Assembly: GCA_963748385.1 (NCBI GenBank)
Contig: CAVVIQ010000009.1
Coordinates: forward strand, 248,001-312,000
Origin: Rhodoblastus sp963748385
GTDB taxonomy: Bacteria; Pseudomonadota; Alphaproteobacteria; Rhizobiales; Beijerinckiaceae
Reading direction: 5' to 3'
Length of the DNA stretch: 64,000 nt
Below the pieces are notes generated by a model that saw only the letters and a list, made by a program, of their open reading frames with translations, made no database searches and was not told the origin of the DNA. How positions within the stretch are numbered: the stretch's first letter is position 1; the number at the start of each line of letters is the position of its first letter. A program made the translations under genes and the position numbers. This document shows positions 18,078 to 26,407 of the stretch, one piece after another.

Positions 18078-18617
18078 ATGACCTTCGAGACCGACCTCAA
18101 AACCGTCATCCGCTCAATTCCCGATTATCCCAAGAAGGGAATCATGTTCCGCGACATCACCACCCTGCTCGGCAATGCGCGCGCTTTCCGCCGCGCGGTG
18201 GACGAGTTGGTGCAGCCCTTCGCCGGGCAGAAAATCGATCAGGTGGCGGGCATGGAGGCGCGCGGCTTCATCCTCGGCGGCGCGGTCGCCCATCAGCTTT
18301 CGGCCGGCTTCATCCCCATCCGCAAGAAGGGCAAGCTGCCGCACCAGACGGTCTCCATCGCCTACAGCCTGGAATATGGCGTGGACGAGATGGAAATGCA
18401 TGAAGACGCGGTGAAACGCGGCGAGAAGGTGGTGCTGGTGGACGATCTGATCGCCACCGGCGGCACGGCGGAAGGCGCGGTCAAGCTCCTGCGCAAGATG
18501 GGCGCCGAAATCGTCGCCGCCTGTTTCGTCATCGACCTGCCGGAACTCGGCGGCGCCCAGAAGGTCCGCGATCTCGGCGTGCCGGTGCGCTCGCTGATCG
18601 CATTCGAGGGGCACTAG
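18078..18617 (+). CDS. apt: Adenine phosphoribosyltransferase Apt
   Basis: A 179-residue cytosolic purine-salvage enzyme that joins adenine and PRPP to give AMP. It has the N-terminal IRSIPDYPKKGIMFRDITTL signature, the adenine-site MEARGFILGGAVAHQL, and the PRPP-binding loop VVLVDDLIATGGTAEGA. It lies 38 bases after prs, which supplies its PRPP, so the pair is a sensible operon. Length is normal. A palindromic element starts two bases after the stop and may end transcription. Confidence 0.94.
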   Translation: MTFETDLKTVIRSIPDYPKKGIMFRDITTLLGNARAFRRAVDELVQPFAGQKIDQVAGMEARGFILGGAVAHQLSAGFIPIRKKGKLPHQTVSIAYSLEYGVDEMEMHEDAVKRGEKVVLVDDLIATGGTAEGAVKLLRKMGAEIVAACFVIDLPELGGAQKVRDLGVPVRSLIAFEGH

Positions 18618-18618
18618 A

Positions 18619-18662
18619 GCATATTCCCGAAAAGTTGATAGACTTTTCGGATTAGAATATGC
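18619..18662. repeat. Hyphomicrobiales-type palindromic intergenic element
   Basis: This is a 44-base nested inverted repeat. The outer arms GCATATTC and GAATATGC (8 bp) flank inner arms CCGAAAAGT and ACTTTTCGG (9 bp) around a 6-base loop. It is followed by CGTCAAAAC. The layout (GCAT..., CGAAAAGT, loop, ACTTTTCG, ...ATGCG, then AAAAC) resembles the palindromes dispersed in many Rhizobiales genomes. It lies directly behind apt and could fold as a transcript end. Only this one copy was seen in the window. Confidence 0.65.
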
Positions 18663-19018
18663 GTCAAAACAATGAGATAACGGCGCGCGTTCAACTCTGC
18701 AAATTACGAACGCGCTCCAACGGCGGGCGAAAGGGCGGACGTCGGTCTTTCCAGTGGTCGAAATTCGACGCCAGGCTCCCGGCCGCGATTGACCCGAAAC
18801 GGCGACAAGCGGAATGCCGGGGCTTTTGCGGCAATGACTGCTGGGCGCCAAAAGTGGACATTCGATCGGGATGGCGCTTCCAACGCGGTTCGGCGACTCG
18901 CCTGACGGATGAGCGAGAACATTGCGCCTTTTTGCGCAAGTTGTGTATGGGCTGACGACTGCCTGGATCAAAGCGCGTGATCGGTATCGATCGCGGAAAC
19001 ATCGAGAAAGGCGCGTTC
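18663..19018. other. Gene-free spacer with no clear feature
   Basis: About 350 bases between the palindrome and the patatin gene. The segment around 18780-18870 (ATTGACCCGAAACGG ... CCAAAAGTGGACATTC) resembles dispersed intergenic repeats known from Rhizobiales, but this is an impression only. No gene is supported. The end holds the leader and ribosome site (GAGAAAGG) of the patatin gene. Confidence 0.4.
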
Positions 19019-19942
19019 ATGACAAGTCCTCGCATCGGCCTCGCCCTCGGCGGGGGCGCCGCTCGTGGATGGTCGCACATTGGAATTATCGACGCCTTGA
19101 CCGAGGCTGGCATAGAACCGGCGATCGTTTGCGGAACCTCGATGGGAGCTCTGGTTGGCGCTTCTTACGTAACCGGGCGCCTGGCCGATTTACGCCGATG
19201 GGCGGAGGCGGCGAGCTGGCGTGAGATTGTGCCGCTCTTAGATGTCCGGTTGACGGGCGGGGGCCTCATTGACGCCAAACAGATAATCGGATTCCTGCGC
19301 GGGATCGGCGTCGGGGGCCCAATCGAAAGCTGCGCCAAGACTTACGCAGCCGTCGCCACCGATTTGGTCACCGGGCGTGAAATTTGGCTGCAGTCCGGAT
19401 TGATCCTTGAAGCCGTCCGTGCGTCGATCGCGCTTCCGGGGTTCATTAGCCCCGCCAACGTAGACGGTCGGTGGCTATTGGATGGTGGCCTTGTGAACCC
19501 GGTCCCGGTCTCGGTCTGCCGCGCCCTTGGGGCGGATGTGATTATCGCGGTCAACCTCAATCGCGGCATGCTGGGACGACCCTCCGAGAGCCCTCCGGAC
19601 GCATCGATGGCTTCTCCCATTCCGGCTGTCCCGAACGAGTTTTTCGGGCGATTGCTGAACCAATTACCCCCGGCGGCGCGCGAACAGGCTACGCAGATAG
19701 CTTTGCGGCTTCTGCCGGAAGGGCCATCGGCGCCGGGCTATTTCGATATTCTAACTAACTCCATCAACATCATGCAGGACCATATCACGCGGACCCGTCT
19801 CGCTGGCGAACCGCCGCATATCATGCTGATGCCGCAAGTGCAGAATATTGGCATGCTGGAGTTCACAAGAGCTAAGGCGGCAATCGCTGAAGGCCGAACA
19901 TGCGTGGAACAGTCATTGCCGATGCTGAAACGTTATCTTTAG
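19019..19942 (+). CDS. Patatin-like phospholipase (RssA family)
   Basis: A 307-residue patatin-domain hydrolase. Key elements are the oxyanion loop GLALGGGAARGWSH (residues 7-20), the nucleophile S41 in GTSMG, and the dyad partner D155 in DGGLVNPVPV. Family members cleave phospholipids or other esters; the substrate is not known. The ribosome site GAGAAAGG precedes the ATG at 19019. Third-codon positions are less GC-biased than in neighbouring genes, and the flanks are gene-poor, which suggests a different history from the core genes around it. Confidence 0.87.
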   Translation: MTSPRIGLALGGGAARGWSHIGIIDALTEAGIEPAIVCGTSMGALVGASYVTGRLADLRRWAEAASWREIVPLLDVRLTGGGLIDAKQIIGFLRGIGVGGPIESCAKTYAAVATDLVTGREIWLQSGLILEAVRASIALPGFISPANVDGRWLLDGGLVNPVPVSVCRALGADVIIAVNLNRGMLGRPSESPPDASMASPIPAVPNEFFGRLLNQLPPAAREQATQIALRLLPEGPSAPGYFDILTNSINIMQDHITRTRLAGEPPHIMLMPQVQNIGMLEFTRAKAAIAEGRTCVEQSLPMLKRYL

Positions 19943-20186
19943 TTCCGGGGGGGGGAAAGACCGCTCTGGGTCAGATTGAGACTATCGCGGGCCTGTTCGG
20001 GAAGGTCGCCTTCGAGCCGAACGAGGCCGTTGTTGGAGGCGCCGTCGACGGTCGTAAAGCGTCCCCAGCTTCATCACCGGAACTCGTTTCGTGGGCTACA
20101 ACCGGAAAAGCGCGGCCAAAACTCCACCCTCGCCGAACCCGAGTTCGGCGGAGATCGTCTTTTGCTCTGTTTTTGCGCCTGACCGA

Positions 20187-20333
20187 TCAGGCCTTTTTCG
20201 CGAACGGCGAGGCGGTCGGACCGCCCTTGCCTTGCGCATTCTGATAGGCCGTGCCGGCGGCTTTTTTGGGCGCGTTCTTGTCCGCCTTCGGTTTCTTCGC
20301 CTCTTTGTTTCCCCTGATTTGACCTTTGGCCAT
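20187..20333 (-). CDS. Small basic hypothetical protein
   Basis: A 48-residue, Lys/Ala-rich protein: MAKGQIRGNKEAKKPK, then KNAPKKAAGTAYQNAQGKG. Short proteins of this kind occur widely in Rhizobiales without known function; the charge suggests nucleic acid or ribosome contact. A strong Shine-Dalgarno (GGGAGGAAATC) directly before the ATG at 20333 decides the start over the longer in-frame option. It lies 41 bases downstream of the GcrA-like gene on the same strand and may be cotranscribed with it. Confidence 0.7.
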   Translation of the reverse strand: MAKGQIRGNKEAKKPKADKNAPKKAAGTAYQNAQGKGGPTASPFAKKA

Positions 20334-20374
20334 GATTTCCTCCCACGTTGAAAGCGAAATAGGGTCTCGTCGAA

Positions 20375-20773
20375 TCATTTGGCGCGCAAGGGCCGCGCGG
20401 CGTCGAGTGGGGAGTCAGCCTTGGCCCGGGGGCCCTTGCTGGGCTGCCTGGCTGGCGAACCCTCGGCGACCGGCGCCACCCTGGCGGCTTTGCCCGGCGC
20501 AAACGCCATCTTCTTGTGGGTGGCGCAATAGCTGTCTCCCAGCAGGCGCCGGCAGCCGCAAAAGCGGAAGGCGTCAAAATGCTGGGGATCGCCGATCGGC
20601 CAGCGGCACATGTTGCCGCGCAGTTCCGCGAGGCGGACCGGCCGGGAGCCGGGCAGCGTCGTCCATTTCGTGCTGACCGCCTGCGCGCCGATGAATCGCG
20701 AAGCCGCATCCTGCCGCTGCTCCAACACGTTCTTGAAATTGGGCTGTCCCAGCGAATTGCCGATTTTGTGCAT
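20375..20773 (-). CDS. GcrA C-terminal-domain-like protein lacking the DNA-binding N-terminus
   Basis: A 132-residue protein. Its middle (about residues 50-95) has the Cys-rich GcrA signature: CRWPIGDP, then FRFCGCRRLLGDSYCATHKK and MAFAP. In the cell-cycle regulator GcrA this region binds RNA polymerase sigma70 region 2, while the N-terminus binds methylated DNA. Here the N-terminal 50 residues show no GcrA helix-turn-helix (no WTDERV...LKKLW start). A free-standing sigma-contacting domain is therefore possible. The ATG at 20773 is preceded by GGGAAGCG. A longer in-frame start at 20962 is less likely. Confidence 0.72.
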   Translation of the reverse strand: MHKIGNSLGQPNFKNVLEQRQDAASRFIGAQAVSTKWTTLPGSRPVRLAELRGNMCRWPIGDPQHFDAFRFCGCRRLLGDSYCATHKKMAFAPGKAARVAPVAEGSPARQPSKGPRAKADSPLDAARPLRAK

Positions 20774-21290
20774 TTTGATTTCGCTTCCCGCGAGAAGACG
20801 GCGTTCCGACGAAAACGCACGAGTTCTCTGATTGCTGGAAATTGCCGGACATCTTGCCGAAAGCCGTATATCGCCTTTCGCATTCCGCTTGCGCGGCTGG
20901 CGGAGAAAGCGTTTCGGGCTGGATAAGAATCCGGCGCAAATTACCCCGAGGTCGAAAGGCACTATACGACTTCGCCGTTGCTTTTGCGAGGTAATTCAGC
21001 TTCGCCACGACGCCGGCCGACGAAAAGCGTGCGAATGAAGGTCCATGATGGAGGCTCCGATGTTCAAGTCGGATTTTTTGGACGCATTCGACAGGCGCGT
21101 CGCCTTCGACGCCCAAACGACCGGCAAGCACGCGAACGATCGCTTCGAGCCATCGATCGAGACATGACAGGCCAATTCGGCGAACGACCGTTTCGGGGCG
21201 ACGATGAGACGGTCACGTACCGATCGCCACGGACGGCTTCAAGCCGAACGCGGTCGTCGCCGAGGGGCGCCAGGTTTCCGATTTCGACCG
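20774..21290. other. Gene-poor spacer before the helicase gene
   Basis: About 500 bases between the GcrA-like gene and the end of the DEAD-box gene. One short frame at 21060 is listed separately. From about 21200 another frame reads PIATDGFKPNAVVAEGRQ and stops at 21290; it looks protein-like but has no start, so the area may hold a small gene broken by an indel. Nothing else is recognised. Confidence 0.4.
21060..21167 (+). CDS. Possible 35-residue small protein
   Basis: An ATG at 21060 follows TGGAGG with good spacing and opens a frame of 35 codons: MFKSDFLDAFDRRVAFDAQ, then TTGKHANDRFEPSIET. Third positions are strongly G/C, as in real genes here. No family is recognised. The next 120 bases hold a second protein-like frame, so this may be the front part of a slightly longer gene split by an indel. 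Confidence 0.3.
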   Translation: MFKSDFLDAFDRRVAFDAQTTGKHANDRFEPSIET

Positions 21291-22676
21291 CTAAGCCCGC
21301 GGGCCGTTGCGTGAAACGCCGCCCTTGTGGGCGGCCCCGCCGTTGCGCGCCGGGCGCTTGTCGCCGCCGGTGGGACGCGGGCCCGCGTTTCGGTGGACGT
21401 CCTGGCGATTGGCCTCGTGCTGGCGGCCGTGTTCGCGCCGCGCGTCGCCGTGCCGGCTGGGCGCAGGACCGCGTCGGTCATCGGGACGATGCGCCGGGCG
21501 GCCTTGCGGCTTTCCGCGCGCCGGCGGCGCTTCCTCCGGCGCATGCGGGTCGAGGCGCAGATCGGTGAGCGGAATGCTCTGCCGGGTCAGCTTCTCGATG
21601 GCGCGCAGATAGGCGCGCTCGCTGTTGTCGCACAGCGAAATCGCTTCGCCCTCGGCCCCGGCGCGCGCGGTGCGGCCGATGCGGTGGACATAGCTCTCCG
21701 GCACTTCGGGCAGTTCGAAATTCACGACATGGCTGACAAAATCGACATCGATGCCGCGCGCGGCGATATCGGTGGCCACCAGTACGCCGACCTCGCCATT
21801 CTTGAAACCGTCGAGCGCGCGGGTGCGCTGGTTCTGGCTCTTGTTGCCGTGGATGGCGTCGGCGGAAAATCCGGCGGCGTTGAGAAAGCCGGCGACGCGG
21901 TCGGCGCCGCGCTTGGTGCGGGTGAACACGATGGAGCGGCGAAAATCCGGGTTTCTCATCAGCTCGATCAGCGCGTCGCGCTTGCCCGCGCCCTCGACCA
22001 GGATCACCCTCTGCGCCACGCGGTCCGCGGTCTTGGTGACCGGGGCGACCGAAACCCTGACCGGATTGTGCAGCATCTCGTTGGCCAGCGTCGCGATCTC
22101 GCTCGGCATGGTGGCCGAGAAGAACAAGGTCTGGCGGGTCTTCGGCAATTTGGCGAAAATCTTGCGGATCGGAACCAGAAAGCCGAGGTCGAGCATATGG
22201 TCGGCCTCGTCCAGCACGACCGCCGTGGTGGCGTCGAGCCGGAGCGAGCCCTGCGACAGGTGGTCGAGCAGACGGCCCGGCGTGGCGACCAGCACATCGA
22301 GGCCGCCTTGCAGCGCCTTGAGCTGCGGCCCGAAGCCGACGCCGCCGAAGACCGTCGCGACGCGGAAACCGGCGTGTCGGCCATAGGCGCGAAAGCTTTC
22401 GCCGATCTGCGCCGCGAGTTCGCGGGTCGGGGCGAGCACCAGCACCCGCGCCGTTCTGGGCCTCAAGGGTTGCGGGAATTTCTGCAGCCGGGTCAACAGC
22501 GGCGTGGCGAAGGCGCAGGTCTTGCCGGTGCCGGTCTGGGCGATGCCGAGCAGGTCGCGGCCTTCGAGCAGCGGCGGGATGGCTTGTTGCTGAATGGGGG
22601 TGGGATGGACATAACCCTCGGTGGTGAGGGCGCGCAAAACGTTCTCGGCAAGGCCGAGCTCAGAAAAATTGGTCAC
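21291..22676 (-). CDS. DEAD-box RNA helicase, RhlE-like
   Basis: A 461-residue ATP-dependent RNA helicase. Motifs in order: Q motif GYVHPTPIQQQAIPP, Walker A AQTGTGKT, PTREL, TPGRLLDHL, Walker B DEAD (VLDEADHMLD), SAT in FFSATMP, and in domain 2 VFTRTKRGADR, ATDIAARGID and HRIGRTARAG. The C-terminal 90 residues are a basic, Arg/Gly/His-rich low-complexity tail typical of RhlE proteins that contact RNA or ribosomes. The GTG at 22676 (VTNFSELGL) matches the family start; the in-frame upstream extension is untypical. It probably acts in mRNA decay or ribosome assembly. Confidence 0.92.
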   Translation of the reverse strand: MTNFSELGLAENVLRALTTEGYVHPTPIQQQAIPPLLEGRDLLGIAQTGTGKTCAFATPLLTRLQKFPQPLRPRTARVLVLAPTRELAAQIGESFRAYGRHAGFRVATVFGGVGFGPQLKALQGGLDVLVATPGRLLDHLSQGSLRLDATTAVVLDEADHMLDLGFLVPIRKIFAKLPKTRQTLFFSATMPSEIATLANEMLHNPVRVSVAPVTKTADRVAQRVILVEGAGKRDALIELMRNPDFRRSIVFTRTKRGADRVAGFLNAAGFSADAIHGNKSQNQRTRALDGFKNGEVGVLVATDIAARGIDVDFVSHVVNFELPEVPESYVHRIGRTARAGAEGEAISLCDNSERAYLRAIEKLTRQSIPLTDLRLDPHAPEEAPPARGKPQGRPAHRPDDRRGPAPSRHGDARREHGRQHEANRQDVHRNAGPRPTGGDKRPARNGGAAHKGGVSRNGPRA

Positions 22677-22971
22677 GTGGCTTCTTACAATCGGGTCCGC
22701 AACGCCGCGCGTGTTTTTGAAACGCGGCGCTGTCGACGAAAGCCCCGCATAGATTGGGCTGTCAGCGAAAATGGCGGATTTGGGCCGGGCGACGCTTTGG
22801 GTTGCGTTCCTATGCGCCGGCGCCTCTTCTTGCTGCGGTGCAGCGCCCTCTCGATAACCCATCGCGCCGGAAAGTGCAAATCGGCGACGCAGGCTTCGCG
22901 CAACCATAGCGCGCTAACGACTCCGACGCCTGCGCCGCGATCCCGACGGCGCGCGAAGGAGGACGCGCCGG

Positions 22972-23310
22972 ATGAAAGCCAGACTGCTCCTTTCCCTCGC
23001 CCTCGCCCTGATTTCCGCTTCGCCCGCGCGCGCGCTGGCCACAAGAGGCTGCCGGATCGGCGACGTCTGCGCCATGCAGAGCCCTTTGTTCGGCTGCAAG
23101 GATCTGAGCGACATCAAGCGCTGGATCGACACCTATGTCGACCAGAACCGCGAGGCGGCGGAGAAATATGTCGACGATCAGGTCGCGGCCGGCGAATGCG
23201 CCCGCTTCCAGACCGGCGACAGGCTGATTCTCGTGCGCTATCTCGGCCTGCGCCGTCTGGAAGTCCGCCGCCCCGGCGAGAGCCAGACCTTTATCATGCT
23301 GCTCAAGTAA
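22972..23310 (+). CDS. Small secreted protein of unknown function
   Basis: A 112-residue protein with a clear signal peptide (residues 1-22, KARLLLSLALALISASPARA). The mature part is about 90 residues and holds four Cys (GCRIGDVC, GCKD, GEC), which could form two disulfides in the periplasm. No family is recognised. Divergent from the helicase gene. Followed after 41 bases by a glycosyltransferase gene on the same strand. Confidence 0.65.
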   Translation: MKARLLLSLALALISASPARALATRGCRIGDVCAMQSPLFGCKDLSDIKRWIDTYVDQNREAAEKYVDDQVAAGECARFQTGDRLILVRYLGLRRLEVRRPGESQTFIMLLK

Positions 23311-23351
23311 ACTATACGGCTCGCGCTGCAATCACGCGGGACCCCGGCCTC

Positions 23352-24170
23352 ATGTCGAGCACGCTTTGCGCCATCGTCAGGAACGAGGCGCCCTATCTCG
23401 CCGAATGGGCGCTGTTCCATCGCATGATCGGCTTCGACCGCATCGTCGCCTATGAAAACGACAGCGACGACTCCACCCCGAAAATCCTCGAAAAGCTGAA
23501 ACAAGCGGGCGTCATCGACGAGCACATAAGCTGGGCCAACATTCCGGACTCGCCGCAGTTCCGCGCCTACAGGGACGCGGCGTTGAATTGCGCGACTGAC
23601 TGGCTCATGTTCCTCGACGCCGACGAATTCCTCAACATTTTCTCGCGCGCGCCGGTCAACGATTTCCTCGCCCGCTTCGCGCCGGATGTCTCGTGCGTCG
23701 CGGTGAACTGGCGCATTTTCGGCTCCTCCGGCCATAAGGATTTCGCGCCCGGCCTGGCGCTGGAGCGTTTTACCCACGCTTCCGCTTCGCATCACGCGGT
23801 CAACCGCCACGTCAAATCCTTTTTCCGGCCGCGCTGCGCCAGCGCCGTGCACATGCATGCGCCGATCATGGCCCTGGGCCGCTCCGTGCTCGCCTCCGGC
23901 GCGCCCCTGACCATGGCGACCCAGGGCATTTCCGACCGGCTCGACTGGTCTGTGGCTCAGGTGAATCATTATTTCGGCAAGTCTTTTGAGGAATACGCCG
24001 TCAAGCGCCGGCGCGGCGACGTGCTTCTGCCCGGAAACGACCCCGCGAAATTCGCGAAATATACCGACGAAATGTTCCGCGCCCATGACCTCGACGACGA
24101 GCCGGACGACGGGCTCGCCTGGGCCCTGCCCGAACTCAAGCGCCGGATTGCCGCGCTGGAAAAAGCGTGA
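23352..24170 (+). CDS. Glycosyltransferase family 2-like protein
   Basis: A 272-residue protein. It opens with TLCAIVRNEAPYLAEWALFH, typical of the Glyco_tranf_2_4 group, in which the nucleotide-sugar site includes YENDSDDST and a DxD-type FLDADEF. The C-terminal half has many His and Trp (NHYFGKSFEEYAVKRRRGD), also typical of the group. It probably modifies a surface glycan; donor and acceptor are unknown. The ATG at 23352 is used; the frame is open far upstream but without coding character. Confidence 0.82.
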   Translation: MSSTLCAIVRNEAPYLAEWALFHRMIGFDRIVAYENDSDDSTPKILEKLKQAGVIDEHISWANIPDSPQFRAYRDAALNCATDWLMFLDADEFLNIFSRAPVNDFLARFAPDVSCVAVNWRIFGSSGHKDFAPGLALERFTHASASHHAVNRHVKSFFRPRCASAVHMHAPIMALGRSVLASGAPLTMATQGISDRLDWSVAQVNHYFGKSFEEYAVKRRRGDVLLPGNDPAKFAKYTDEMFRAHDLDDEPDDGLAWALPELKRRIAALEKA

Positions 24171-24250
24171 CACGGCGACCCGCGCGGCGATTGATTGTCG
24201 GCGCGAAGCAGGGAATCATGGCGCCGGCGAAAACCGGGGGACAGCGAAAA

Positions 24251-25349
24251 ATGATGGGATGGGGTCGATGGGCGGGCGCGATCGTTCTCGCGCTGGAATT
24301 TTTTGGCGGCGCGCAGGCGCAGCAGAAAACCGTCAATGTCTATAACTGGACCGATTACGTCGGCCCCAACGTCATTCCGGGCTTCGAGAAAGAAACCGGA
24401 ATCAAGGTCAATTACGACACCTACGACCAGAACGAGACGCTGGAGGCCAAGCTCTCCGCCGGCAATTCAGGTTATGACGTCGCTGTTCCCACTTTCACGC
24501 CCTTCCTGGTGCGCGGCGCCAAAAACGGCCTCTATCAGCCGCTGAACAAGGCGCTCCTGAAGAACTGGGGCAATCTCGACCCCGAAATTCTCGCGCTGAT
24601 GGCCAGATCCGACCCCGGCAACCGTTATGCCGTGCCGTGGATCGTCGCCACCGACGGGATCGCGGTCAATGTCGAGAAGGTCAAGGCGATCATGGCGGGC
24701 GCCCCGCTCGACAGCTACGACCTGATCTTCAAGCCGGAGATTCTTGCCAGGTTCAAGGATTGCGGCGTCGAGATGATCGACAGCCCGACCGATGAAATCC
24801 CGGTGATCCTCAACTGGCTCAAGCTCGATCCCAATTCGGAAAAGCCGGAGGATCTCGAGCGCGCGGCGGAGGTCATGAGCTCGATCCGCCCCTCTATCCG
24901 CAAGTTCGAAATCCTCGGGATATATCAACGATCTCGCCAATGGCGACATCTGCATCGCCTTCGGTTATTCGACCGACATCAAGATCGCCGCGAAGCGGGC
25001 GAAGGAAGCGAACAAGCCTTTCCACATCCAGTATGTCATCCCGAAGGAAGGAACCTTGCTCTATCTCGACGCGCTCGCCATTCCCGCCGGCGCGCCCCAC
25101 GTCGCGGAGGCCCACGCTTTCCTCGACTATGTCATGCGCCCCGAGGTCATGGCCGACACCGCCAATCTGGTCGGCGGGCGCAGCGGCAACGCCGCCTCCC
25201 TGCCCGATGTCAAACCGGAAATCGCCAACGACCCGACGATCTATCCGCCTCCCGAGGTCAGAAAAACCTTGTTCGTCCTGACCGTGCCGAGCCGCCAGTC
25301 CGACAAGCTGCGCACCCGGCTGTGGACGAAGATCAAGACCGGCCTGTGA
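24251..25349 (+). CDS. potD: Polyamine ABC transporter periplasmic binding protein (PotD/PotF type), one 1-bp insertion
   Basis: This protein binds putrescine or spermidine in the periplasm and delivers it to PotBC. A signal peptide is visible (GWGRWAGAIVLALEFFGGAQA), then the mature start VNVYNWTDYVGPNVIPGFEK, typical of PotD/PotF. The frame breaks at 24917-24919, where CTCGGGATATATC has one G too many. After removal it reads GYINDLANGDICIAFGYSTD and continues to the TGA at 25349, giving 365 residues. The TGA overlaps the potA ATG. Start ATG 24251 is one of three close options (24218, 24251, 24254). Whether putrescine or spermidine is preferred cannot be told. Confidence 0.85.
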
Positions 25350-26407
25350 TGATTCGTGTCGAGGGCCTGACCAAAAATTTTGGCGGCGAGGTCGCGGTGG
25401 ACAGGGTCGATCTCTCGATCGCCCGGAGCGAATTTTTCGCCATTCTCGGCGGTTCAGGCTCGGGCAAGACCACGCTGCTGCGGATGATCGCCGGCTTCGA
25501 GCGCCCGGACGAGGGGCGCATCCTGATCGACGGAGCCGACATGACCGCCGCGCCGCCGCACCGGCGCCCAGTCAACATGATGTTCCAGTCCTACGCGCTC
25601 TTTCCCCACATGAGCGTGGCGAAAAACGTCGAATTCGGCTTGCGCCAGGAGGGTTTTCGCGGCGCCGAGCTGCGGCGGCGGGCGGACGAGGCCCTCGATC
25701 TCGTCGCCATGCGCGATTACGCCGAACGCATGCCGCACCAGCTTTCCGGCGGCCAGAAACAGCGCGTCGCTCTGGCGCGGGCGATCGTCAAAAGGCCGAA
25801 GGTCCTGCTGCTCGACGAGCCCCTGTCCGCGCTCGACCGCAAATTGCGCGAGGCGACCCAACTGCATCTGCTCGACGTGCAGAAGAAGACCGGGGTCACC
25901 TTCGTCGTCGTCACCCACGATCAGGACGAGGCGATGACCATGGCCTCGCGGGTCGCAGTGATGAACCGGGGACGGATCGAACAGGTCGACACGCCGCGCG
26001 CGCTTTACGCCCAGCCGGTCAATCGCTTTGTCGCCGGATTCATCGGCGCGACCAACCTTCTGCCGGCCGAGGCCAGCGGCGAGGGTTTTCTGGGCGAAGG
26101 CGTCGCCGGCTTCCTCGTCGCGCCGGCGGCTGTCGCGGGCGCCGGGCCGTTCTGGCTCTCGATCCGGCCGGAGAACATCGGCATCGCCGCGCGCAACGCG
26201 CATCTGCCGCGCAGCAATGCGGAGAATGGCGTGGTGGAGGGCCTGTCCTATTATGGCGACCACACCGTCTATTTCGTGCGCGCCGAAGGCGGCGCCCTGT
26301 TGCGCGCCGCCCGGTTCAACGCCGTTCACGCGGCGCGCGCCTTCCACATCGGTGATGACGTGACCCTGTCCTGGCCGCCCGAAGCCGTCACGGTCCTTCG
26401 CGCATGA
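25349..26407 (+). CDS. potA: Polyamine ABC transporter ATP-binding protein PotA
   Basis: A 352-residue ATPase that powers polyamine uptake. Walker A is GGSGSGKTTLL, the Q-loop region is NMMFQSYALFPHM, the signature is LSGGQKQRVALARA, and Walker B is VLLLDEPLSALD, followed by the H-loop VVTHDQDEA. A C-terminal TOBE domain (about 270-352) is present. The ATG overlaps the potD stop (TGATG) and its own stop overlaps potB (ATGA), so the four pot genes are one operon. Confidence 0.93.
   Translation: MIRVEGLTKNFGGEVAVDRVDLSIARSEFFAILGGSGSGKTTLLRMIAGFERPDEGRILIDGADMTAAPPHRRPVNMMFQSYALFPHMSVAKNVEFGLRQEGFRGAELRRRADEALDLVAMRDYAERMPHQLSGGQKQRVALARAIVKRPKVLLLDEPLSALDRKLREATQLHLLDVQKKTGVTFVVVTHDQDEAMTMASRVAVMNRGRIEQVDTPRALYAQPVNRFVAGFIGATNLLPAEASGEGFLGEGVAGFLVAPAAVAGAGPFWLSIRPENIGIAARNAHLPRSNAENGVVEGLSYYGDHTVYFVRAEGGALLRAARFNAVHAARAFHIGDDVTLSWPPEAVTVLRA

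Noticed and set aside
17094..18617. Apparent prs-apt fusion protein
   Set aside because: The frame links the start of prs and all of apt only because of the 1-bp insertion at 17697; the middle part is out-of-frame prs.
24167..26407. Apparent fusion of binding protein and ATPase (potD-potA)
   Set aside because: Produced by the extra G at 24917-24919; both genes have their own starts and stops when corrected.
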